From a virus, in the IMG/VR virus record IMGVR_UViG_3300046777_001709, positions 1 through 64,000 of that record: DNA of 64,000 nt; one strand, given 5' to 3'. Every line of letters starts with the position of its first letter. Within the stretch, counting starts at the first letter, position 1. The position numbers were made by a program, and so were the translations under genes. The notes under the pieces are model-generated. The model saw only the letters and a program-made list of their open reading frames with translations. It was not told where the DNA came from and ran no database searches. Below, in pieces: positions 54,840-62,823 of this stretch.

Positions 54840-55562
54840 TTACAGAATAATCATTTTTTGATGACCGACACGAACTTTTGGATGAACCCAAATATCAAAA
54901 CCATATTTTTTAAAGTCCTGACACATTGAGATATCTTCGGAACAAACATCCTCAAGAATTGTTCCGTCAGGTTTTTGAAGTTGAATCACACGAGGAACAA
55001 ACCAAGGATAAGGTATTTTCTCATAAACACCTTTTTTAATCAATATCCACCCAAAACCACAATAGTCCACTTTAAATGGTTCTGTTCTTCTTGCCATATC
55101 TTCAACAGTCTCATAACGATTTGAACCCTTTTCATAAAGTTCTTGGTCGTTCATAGATTCAACAACGGTGGTTTGATTAGAAAGTGCTCCACCATTTGAT
55201 TGACAATACCAACCAGCAGAAATATCTTTATTCATTTTTAGAAGTTCCATCAAGTCTTCTGTCTTGAAGATGATATCACTATCAATCCACATGATATAGT
55301 CATAAGGAACTTTTCCCCTAAAAGGAGTCAGCATTGTTCCTGCATAATTATCTGCTTGTAAACAATCAGTTCTGGCATGATTCACCATTGAACTGTATTG
55401 TTGAGAGATATAAAAATTAATTCCTTGTTGATTGAGGTCAAATAAAAGTCTTACAAATTGTGTCATAAAGGTTCCAGAATACATTAATCCTGGAAGACAA
55501 AATGCGATTGTTTTTCCTTTAAGACTTGTGTTTGAAGATTGATTTGTATAATTTAACGGCAT
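54840..55562 (-). CDS. GT-A glycosyltransferase-like protein
   Basis: 240 residues: GKTIAFCLPGLMYSGTFMTQ, FYISQQYSSMVNHARTDCLQ, YDYIMWIDSDIIFKTEDLME (DSD site), ISAGWYCQSNGGALSN, and CSEDISMCQDFKKYGFDIWV. It is the first gene of the cassette and lies 45 bp downstream of the propeller-adhesin gene, with no promoter visible between, so it may be co-transcribed late with the tail genes. Paralogue of the gene at 54139-54834. Confidence 0.75.
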   Translation of the reverse strand: MPLNYTNQSSNTSLKGKTIAFCLPGLMYSGTFMTQFVRLLFDLNQQGINFYISQQYSSMVNHARTDCLQADNYAGTMLTPFRGKVPYDYIMWIDSDIIFKTEDLMELLKMNKDISAGWYCQSNGGALSNQTTVVESMNDQELYEKGSNRYETVEDMARRTEPFKVDYCGFGWILIKKGVYEKIPYPWFVPRVIQLQKPDGTILEDVCSEDISMCQDFKKYGFDIWVHPKVRVGHQKMIIL

Positions 55563-55607
55563 GTGTGAAAATCATTTTAAAGTCATTCTACCATATGTAT
55601 GCGTTTT

Positions 55608-58310
55608 TTACCACCAGGTAATTTTTACATATCCATCTCCACCATTTCCACCAATTCCAAATTTATTTTGTTCTATAGAGTATCCACCGCCGCCGCCGCC
55701 ACCTCCTCGGGTGCCGTTCCCTCCATTTCCTGCTACTGATGCGATTGTTGAGATTGCAGTAAGTATAGTACCACTAGCACCACCAGCAACATAAGTATTA
55801 TTTCCAAAAGTAAGTTCTGTTAAACTACTAGACGAACCAGTTGTTCTTGCAGTCCAAACAATAGCATTTGTTGATGTGGTTAATCCCCCAGTATTGGCGC
55901 AGATAACATAAGTAGCATTTCCAAATGTTAAGGCATTGTTAGTTGATAATCCAGAAGTTCTTAAAGACCAGTTAATTGCATCTGTTGATGCAGATATATA
56001 TGCACCACCACCAAGGAAATAAGTATTATTCGCAAAAAGAGATGCAGCAATACCAGCAGTAGTACCAGCAGTTCTTAAAGTCCAAACAATAGCATCTGTT
56101 GAAGTGGAAATAATTCCATTATTAGCGGCAACAATATAAATACCGTTTCCAAAACTACTCGTACTAATAGTATTAGTACCTGCAATCCCAGAAGTTCTTA
56201 TAGTCCAGTTAATTGTATCTGTTGATGATCTTATTGTTGCTTGAGTACCAGAAACAACATAAGTACTGTTGCCAAACATGAGCGCATTAGCAGTACTTGC
56301 GCCAAGACTAGAAGTTCTTAAAGTCCAGTTAATTGCATCTGTTGAGGTACCTAAAGATCCACTATTACCAGCAGCAACATAAGTACTGTTTGCAAAGATG
56401 AGTGCATTAAATTGTGAAATATTACCAGAAGTTCTTATAGTCCAATTTATTGCATCTGTTGAGGTACTTAATACACTAGAAGCACCAGTAGCAACATAAG
56501 TATTATTTCCAAAAGTAAGAGCACTAACAGCATTAGTAGCAAAACCAGCAGTTCTTGTATACCAACTATTTAAACCGGTACTCAAAGCACCTCCGCCACC
56601 TCCACCAGAACCATAAGAACCAGTATAAGATCCAGGAATACCATCACCACCATTTCCACCAGTTTCACTTCCACCATTTGTATAAGTATTTCCATAATAA
56701 TAAGTAGTCGCACTACCCCCAGGCCTAGTATTCATTGCACCACTTCCGCCACCAGTCACTTGGAATCTGTTTGCTTGTGTTGAGTCATTTGAACCAAAAC
56801 CAGAAGAAAATCCATTACCACCAGCAAGACCAGCAGAAGTTAAAAGAGGATTGAGTGTGACTGATGCTGCGGGAGCGGCGGTTCCTGATGTAATTGCATT
56901 ATCACTTGCACCACCACCAGAAGAAGAAGATAATGTATAAGTTGCAGTACCTGTTGGAGTGTTTCCAGTCCAAGTGACCGTTGTAGAACCACCAGAAGAA
57001 CCACCACCAGAAGAATAACCACCAGCAACAAAGGTGGTTCCATAGGTTAAAGCAAGAATGCCTTGTCCTTGGAAAAGTGAAGTTCTTGAAGTCCAAACAA
57101 TTGCATTTGTTGAGGTATTTAAGATTCCAGTATTACTAGAAGCAACATAAGTACTGTTTGCGAAGATGAGTGCATTAATATTACTAACACCAAAACCAGA
57201 AGTTCTTAAAGTCCAATGAATTGTATCTGTTGAGGTATTTAAGATTCCACTTTGACCAGCAGCAAAATAATTATTGTTCGCAAAGGTGAGTGTACTAATA
57301 TTATTAGTACCAAAATTAGCAGTTCTTAAAGTCCAAACAATTGCATCTGTTGATGAACTTAAGAGTCCATTACCACCACTAACGACATAAGTACTGTTTC
57401 CGAAAGTGAGTGCATAAATTAAATTAGTAGAAAAACCAGAAGTTCTTAAAGTCCAAGTGATTGCATCTGTTGAAGTATTTAAGACTCCAAAATTACCACC
57501 AGCAATATAAGTATTATTTGCAAAGGTTAGTGCATTAATATTAGAAGTAGTACCAGCAGTTCTTAAAGTCCAAACAATTGCATTAGTTGAAGTATTTAAT
57601 CTCCCACCATTAGCGCCAGCAACATAAGTACTGTTTCCAAAGGTGAGCGCAAGAATAATATTAGTACCAAAACCAGGAGTTCTTGAAGTCCAAGTGATTG
57701 CATCTATTGAGGTACTTAAGACTCCACCAGAACCAGCAGCAACATAAAGACTGTTTGCAAAGATGAGTGAGTAAATGATACTAGTAAAAAACTGACTATT
57801 TTGTTGTATCCAATTAATACCATCAGTACTGATACTCATACCACGATTGTTTCCACCAAGACCACCAGCACCAGGTGTCACAGTCATCGTAGAAGCATTT
57901 CCAAGTTCTCCACGACGAATCAACCAGGCATTATAAGCACCTCCACCTCCTCCACCACCAGAACCGATTGTTCCTACGGGTCGTCCTGATGCTCCACCAC
58001 CTCCAGCACCGATTGCTTCAATATAAAACTGTGTTGCTGTTGGGGGAATAAAAAATGTTTGTGATACTGGTGTTGTAAACTCTTGAAAACCTTTATATGT
58101 TACTGGATCTGTTGATGAGGTTGTTGAAGAGTTTATGGGTTCCCAGGTTTTTTGATCTGCTTGGACTGCTAAAAATTTTCCAGCATTTCCAGTTGTACTT
58201 GGAAGTGTATTATTATCAATATATTGATCAACATACTGTCGGTTTACTGCATCAGTTGCATTAGATACTACACTTACACCAGTAACTTTATTGCTGTCTA
58301 ATGTCGCCAT
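55608..58310 (-). CDS. Giant tail adhesin with two 7-repeat propeller blocks
   Basis: 900 residues. The N-terminus (DSNKVTGVSVVSNATDAVNR) is a tail-fibre-type repeat shared with two paralogues, then a Gly-rich scaffold begins (EAIGAGGGGASG). Residues about 158-428 hold seven approximately 40-residue units, each with an Asp-box-like S-T-D-A-I-x-W-T and a strand A-L-T-F-G-N-x-T-Y-V-A-G. A Gly-rich stretch with FSSGFGSNDS and TGGGSGAMNTRPGGSA follows, then another seven units (about 580-855), and a Gly-rich end GGNGGDGYVKITWW. Seven such units normally close one beta-propeller. I infer two propellers in a glycine-rich adhesin of the tail. The repeat counts are mine, by eye. Confidence 0.75.
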   Translation of the reverse strand: MATLDSNKVTGVSVVSNATDAVNRQYVDQYIDNNTLPSTTGNAGKFLAVQADQKTWEPINSSTTSSTDPVTYKGFQEFTTPVSQTFFIPPTATQFYIEAIGAGGGGASGRPVGTIGSGGGGGGGAYNAWLIRRGELGNASTMTVTPGAGGLGGNNRGMSISTDGINWIQQNSQFFTSIIYSLIFANSLYVAAGSGGVLSTSIDAITWTSRTPGFGTNIILALTFGNSTYVAGANGGRLNTSTNAIVWTLRTAGTTSNINALTFANNTYIAGGNFGVLNTSTDAITWTLRTSGFSTNLIYALTFGNSTYVVSGGNGLLSSSTDAIVWTLRTANFGTNNISTLTFANNNYFAAGQSGILNTSTDTIHWTLRTSGFGVSNINALIFANSTYVASSNTGILNTSTNAIVWTSRTSLFQGQGILALTYGTTFVAGGYSSGGGSSGGSTTVTWTGNTPTGTATYTLSSSSGGGASDNAITSGTAAPAASVTLNPLLTSAGLAGGNGFSSGFGSNDSTQANRFQVTGGGSGAMNTRPGGSATTYYYGNTYTNGGSETGGNGGDGIPGSYTGSYGSGGGGGGALSTGLNSWYTRTAGFATNAVSALTFGNNTYVATGASSVLSTSTDAINWTIRTSGNISQFNALIFANSTYVAAGNSGSLGTSTDAINWTLRTSSLGASTANALMFGNSTYVVSGTQATIRSSTDTINWTIRTSGIAGTNTISTSSFGNGIYIVAANNGIISTSTDAIVWTLRTAGTTAGIAASLFANNTYFLGGGAYISASTDAINWSLRTSGLSTNNALTFGNATYVICANTGGLTTSTNAIVWTARTTGSSSSLTELTFGNNTYVAGGASGTILTAISTIASVAGNGGNGTRGGGGGGGGYSIEQNKFGIGGNGGDGYVKITWW

Positions 58311-58332
58311 TTACTTCTATTCTCCGTAATGG

Positions 58333-58340
58333 TATTTATT
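58333..58340 (-). promoter_or_regulatory. Late-type promoter (AATAAATA)
   Basis: AATAAATA 22 nt before the ATG of the 900-residue adhesin, overlapping the stop of the next adhesin. Confidence 0.5.
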
Positions 58341-60130
58341 TACCACCAAGTAATTTTAACATAACCATTTCCACCATTACCCCCATTACCAAAAGAAGAT
58401 CCATTGGTTGCTCCACCACCTCCACCACCTCCACGAACTCCATTACCACCGTTTGCTGCAATAGAAACACTTGCTCCACCTCCACCTCCACCATAACCAT
58501 AAGGAAGTCCAGAGATTGCTACTGCATTTGTTCCGTTAGTTCCTGATGAAGTTCCCCCAGATGCTGATGTGGTAATTCCATAAACATTAATTGAACCTCC
58601 AGAACCACCAGCACTTGAAGTAGAACCAGCACCACTTCCACCACCTGTTGGTTGGAATTGATTGGTTTGTGCTGTTGCAGTGATACCCGCACCAATTGCA
58701 GATTCATTTCCACCATAAAGACCTGCAGTGGTATAAAAAGAACTTGATTGACTTGTAAGTTGTGCTGCTCCTGGTGCTATTACTGAACCACCAGATGCCG
58801 TAATTGTATAAGTTCCTCCAGGACCAGACCAAGATACTATAGTTTCTGTTCCTGCAGAACCTGTTGCTGCATCTGTAGTTCCTCCTACTCCACCAACACC
58901 AGGATTGACTGTGATGTTTGAGGTTACAATTGACTTTGGAATGTACCAAGAAGTATAAGAACCTGATGCTCCTCCTTGTCCTGATACTTGTGAGTATGAG
59001 GTAGTTAATCTCCCACTAGCACCACCAGCAACATAAGTATTATTACCAAAAGTAAGAGCACTAATAGTATTAGTACCAAAACCAGAAGTTCTTAAGGTCC
59101 AAGCAATTGTGTTGGTTGATGTATTTAAGACTCCCAAATAACCACCAGCAACATAAGTATTACCACCATAGGTAATAGCATCAATATCACTAGTAAACCC
59201 AGAAGTTCTTAAAGTCCAAACAATTGCGTCTGTTGAGATACTTAGATATCCATTTTGACCTCCAGCAATGTAAATATTGTTTGCATAAGTAAGAACAAAA
59301 ATAGAATTAGACCCAAAACCAGAAGTTCTTAAAGTCCAAGTGATTGCGTCTGTTGAGGTATTTAATTTTCCAGCACCACCAGCAACATAAGTATTATTTC
59401 CAAAAGTAAGAGTATTAATATTATTAGCAACAATACCAAAACTAGCAGTTCTTAAGGTCCAAGTGATTGCATCTGTTGATGTGTTCAATACTCCACGAGA
59501 ACCAGCAGCAATATAAAAAGTTGTATAAGTAAGGGCATTAATATCATCAATAGAAAAACTTGACGTTCTTAAGGTCCAAGTAATTGTGTCTGTTGAAGTG
59601 GTTAATCTTCCATTAGTACCACCAGCAAGATAAGTAGTATCACTATAAGTAAGAGAAAGAATAGCATTAGAACCATGACTTGAAGTTCTTAAGGTCCAAG
59701 TGATTGCATCTGCTGATGTATTTAATCTTCCAGTATTACTAACAGCAATATAAGTATCATTACCAAAAATAAGAGCATTAATATTATCACCAAAACTAGC
59801 AGTTCTTATGGTCCAAGTAATTGCTGACTGTGCTGTGGTTTGTCCGGCACTCCCCCCACCACCAGCACCTACTGCTTCAATATACAAAAGATTTGCATAA
59901 CTTGGAACATTAAAAGTCTGTTCTCCAGGTGTCGTAAATTCTTGGTAGTTAGAAACATAATCCCAAGAAAGATTCGTTCCATCAGTTGTTGTAAGAAACT
60001 TACCAGTATTTCCAGTTTGCGATGGTAGTTCTTGAATATTTGCATCTACATAGTTTTTATTAACCACATCAGTCGGTTCAAATATAGATGTAGTAATACC
60101 AGAAATAAAATTAGAACCTGCGGTTGTCAT
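58340..60130 (-). CDS. Tail adhesin with one 7-repeat propeller block
   Basis: 596 residues, paralogue of the genes on both sides. The N-terminal attachment part (SNFISGITTSIFEPTDVVNK) is followed by EAVGAGGGGSAG, after which seven Asp-box-like units run from about residue 97 to 382 (SAITWTIRT to NTIAWTLRTSGFGTN, each ending in a Y-V-A-G-G-type strand). The rest is scaffold: SGQGGASGSYTSWYIPKS, VNPGVGGVGG, GGSGAGSTSSAGGSGG and the end GGNGGNGYVKITWW. It has only one propeller block, sitting earlier in the scaffold than the first block of the 900-residue paralogue. No catalytic residues are recognised. Confidence 0.75.
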   Translation of the reverse strand: MTTAGSNFISGITTSIFEPTDVVNKNYVDANIQELPSQTGNTGKFLTTTDGTNLSWDYVSNYQEFTTPGEQTFNVPSYANLLYIEAVGAGGGGSAGQTTAQSAITWTIRTASFGDNINALIFGNDTYIAVSNTGRLNTSADAITWTLRTSSHGSNAILSLTYSDTTYLAGGTNGRLTTSTDTITWTLRTSSFSIDDINALTYTTFYIAAGSRGVLNTSTDAITWTLRTASFGIVANNINTLTFGNNTYVAGGAGKLNTSTDAITWTLRTSGFGSNSIFVLTYANNIYIAGGQNGYLSISTDAIVWTLRTSGFTSDIDAITYGGNTYVAGGYLGVLNTSTNTIAWTLRTSGFGTNTISALTFGNNTYVAGGASGRLTTSYSQVSGQGGASGSYTSWYIPKSIVTSNITVNPGVGGVGGTTDAATGSAGTETIVSWSGPGGTYTITASGGSVIAPGAAQLTSQSSSFYTTAGLYGGNESAIGAGITATAQTNQFQPTGGGSGAGSTSSAGGSGGSINVYGITTSASGGTSSGTNGTNAVAISGLPYGYGGGGGGASVSIAANGGNGVRGGGGGGGATNGSSFGNGGNGGNGYVKITWW

Positions 60131-60143
60131 TTATTTACCCTCC

Positions 60144-62822
60144 CTAGTACCAACTAATACGTACATAACCATCACCACCAGTACCACCAGTACCTACGGT
60201 ATTCGTGGTTTCCTCATAACCACCACCCCCGCCGCCACCACCTTTAGAACCATCACCCCCATTTCCTGCAAAAATTTGAGAATTTGAAGTACTTAATGTT
60301 CCAGAAAGACCACCAGCAACATAAGTATTGTTTCCAAAAGTAAGTTCTTGAATAGAATTAGCACCAAAACTAGAAGTTCTTAAGGTCCAAATGATTGCAT
60401 CTGTTGATGTGTTCAATACTCCACCAGAACCAGCAGCAATATAAGTATTATTATTAAAAATAATAGAATTAATTTGATTACCAGATAAACGAGAAGTTCT
60501 TAAGGTCCAAGTGATTGCATCCGTTGAGGTGTTTAATTTTCCAGATTGACCACCAACTAGATAGGTATTATTTGCAAAAGTAAGAGCATAAATAAAATTA
60601 CTAGCTATACCAAAACTAGCAGTTCTTAAGGTCCAAGTGATTGTATCTGTTGATGTGTTTAATCTTCCAGTACCACCAGCAGCAACATAAGTATTATTAC
60701 CAAAAGTAAGAGCAAAAATAGAATTAGTGGCAAAACCAGAAGTTCTTAAAGTCCAAGCGATTGCATTTGTTGAGATACTTAGATATCCATTTTGACCTCC
60801 AGCAATGTAAATATTGTTTGCATAAATGAGAGCATAAATTAAATTAGCACCAAAACCAGAAGTTCTTAAAGTCCAAGTGATTGCGTCTGTTGAAGTGCCC
60901 AATGCTCCACTATCACCAGCAACAACATAAGTATTATTATCGAAAGTAAGAGCATTAATACCAATATTACCAAAACCAGAAGTTCTTAAAGTCCAAGTGA
61001 TTGCGTCTGTTGAAGTATTTAATCTTCCACCACTGGCGCCAGCAACATAAAATGATGAATAAGTAAGAGCATTAATAGTATTAGTACCAAAACTAGAAGT
61101 TCTTAAGGTCCAAATAATAGGAGCAATTGATGATGAACTTCCACCACCACTTCCACCACCACCATAAGACAGACCAGTAATATTTAATCCTGTACTTCCG
61201 TCGATTTGATTCGATAGAGTTCCTGATATATTACTATAATAGTTAATTACTCCTCCAGCGCCACCAACAAGAGCAGTATCAGAAGTATATGCCCCACCTC
61301 CACCACCAGAGGTTTGAAATATTAATGTGGTAGCTGGTGCAGAAAATGCAGCAGTTGTTTGATTTACAAATCCTGGAGCACCAGTAGAACCGTTAGATAC
61401 TTGGAGATAATTTGTAGAATTTTCAGGTATTATTCCACCATTACCACCCAATGCTAAACCAGTATTACTTCCAGGACTTCCACCATTTACTGTAACTGAA
61501 TGAGTTCCTAATGGTCCAGTCCAAGATATTGTAGTTCCGGCACCAGCAGTTCCAGCAGTTCCACCAGCACCGATACTTACAGATAATGAAGACCCTGTGA
61601 TTTGATCTTTAGAAAGTATCCAAGATGCTGATGCTCCTCCACCACCTCCACCACCTGAGAATCCAAATATAGTAGTTGTGGAAGTTCTTAATGTTCCAGC
61701 ATTACCACCAGCAAGATAAATATTGTTTCCAAAGGTAAGAGCATTAGCATTTTGATTCTCAAAAACTGCAGTTCTTAAAGTCCAAGTGATTGCATCTGTT
61801 GATGTAGATAAGAATCCAGTAGAACCCGCAGCAAGATAAGTATTATTACCAAAAGTAAGAGCACTAATAGTATTAGTACCAAAACCAGAAGTTCTTAAAG
61901 TCCATTCAATTGCATTTGTTGATGTAGATAAGATACCAGCATTACCAGCAGCAACATAAGTACTATTTGCATAAATAAGATCATTAATACTATTATTACC
62001 AAAACCAGAAGTTCTTAGGGTCCAAGTGATTGCATCTGTTGAAGTGGTTAAGAATCCAGCATTACCACTAGCATTATAAGTACTATTTGTAAAAGAAAGA
62101 GAAAAAATTTGATTACCACCAAAACCAGAAGTTCTTAGGGTCCAAACAATTGCGTTTGTTGAAGTGGTTAAGAATCCAGCAGAACCCCCAGCAAGATAAA
62201 ATGTCGAATAAGAAAAAGCACTAATAGTATTAGTACCAAAACCAGAAGTTCTTAAAGTCCATTCAATTGCATTTGTTGATGTAGATAAGATACCAGCATT
62301 ACATCCAACAACATAAAGTCCTCCAATATATTCAACATCACTAATAGTATTAGTTCCGGCAATTCCACTAGTTCTTAAAGTCCAATTAACAGAATCCGTT
62401 GTTGTTGATATTATTGCTTGAGTACCAGCAAGAATATAAATACCGTTTGCAAAAGTTAAAGTATTACCATTACTAGCTCCAATAGCAGAAGTTCTTGAAA
62501 TCCAAATACTTGCACTAACATAAGAACTTCCATCAATATTTCCACTTGCTCCACCACCACCTGCACCAGTTGCTTCTATTAGAAATTCTTTTGCTTGTAA
62601 TGGTAAGTTAAATGTATAAGTTCCCGCCGTTGTATATTCTTGAGTTGCTTGAATTTGTTCCCAAGATACAACACTTCCATCTGTAAAGAGAAATTTATTT
62701 TCATTTCCAGAAATGCTTGGAATTAATCCTTTACTATCCAAATATCCTTTATAAGCAGCATCAGTTCCACTTGTTACAGTAGAAATTCCTGTAATTAAAT
62801 TAGAACCAATCTCAACAGACAT
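60144..62822 (-). CDS. Giant tail adhesin with two 7-repeat propeller blocks
   Basis: 892 residues. N-terminus GSNLITGISTVTSGTDAAYK, then EATGAGGGGASGN. The first block of seven Asp-box-like units spans about 102-381, and a second block of seven about 564-849. Between them is a glycine-rich scaffold (SGGGGGGGASASWILSKDQI, GAGGTAGTAGAGTTISWTGP, SYGGGGSGGGSSSS), and the C-terminus ends GGTGGDGYVRISWY. Units are almost identical at the DNA level in places (TDAITWTLRTSGFG). The first unit of each block lacks the Asp-box (SASIWISRT, IAPIIWTLRT), as expected where a propeller is closed. GGGGG precedes the ATG as a ribosome-binding site. Confidence 0.75.
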   Translation of the reverse strand: MSVEIGSNLITGISTVTSGTDAAYKGYLDSKGLIPSISGNENKFLFTDGSVVSWEQIQATQEYTTAGTYTFNLPLQAKEFLIEATGAGGGGASGNIDGSSYVSASIWISRTSAIGASNGNTLTFANGIYILAGTQAIISTTTDSVNWTLRTSGIAGTNTISDVEYIGGLYVVGCNAGILSTSTNAIEWTLRTSGFGTNTISAFSYSTFYLAGGSAGFLTTSTNAIVWTLRTSGFGGNQIFSLSFTNSTYNASGNAGFLTTSTDAITWTLRTSGFGNNSINDLIYANSTYVAAGNAGILSTSTNAIEWTLRTSGFGTNTISALTFGNNTYLAAGSTGFLSTSTDAITWTLRTAVFENQNANALTFGNNIYLAGGNAGTLRTSTTTIFGFSGGGGGGGASASWILSKDQITGSSLSVSIGAGGTAGTAGAGTTISWTGPLGTHSVTVNGGSPGSNTGLALGGNGGIIPENSTNYLQVSNGSTGAPGFVNQTTAAFSAPATTLIFQTSGGGGGAYTSDTALVGGAGGVINYYSNISGTLSNQIDGSTGLNITGLSYGGGGSGGGSSSSIAPIIWTLRTSSFGTNTINALTYSSFYVAGASGGRLNTSTDAITWTLRTSGFGNIGINALTFDNNTYVVAGDSGALGTSTDAITWTLRTSGFGANLIYALIYANNIYIAGGQNGYLSISTNAIAWTLRTSGFATNSIFALTFGNNTYVAAGGTGRLNTSTDTITWTLRTASFGIASNFIYALTFANNTYLVGGQSGKLNTSTDAITWTLRTSRLSGNQINSIIFNNNTYIAAGSGGVLNTSTDAIIWTLRTSSFGANSIQELTFGNNTYVAGGLSGTLSTSNSQIFAGNGGDGSKGGGGGGGGYEETTNTVGTGGTGGDGYVRISWY

Positions 62823-62823
62823 A

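Noticed and set aside
58340-60130. Sialidase activity for the Asp-box proteins
   Set aside because: Asp-boxes alone mark propeller fold; the arginine triad, Tyr and Glu of sialidases are not seen.
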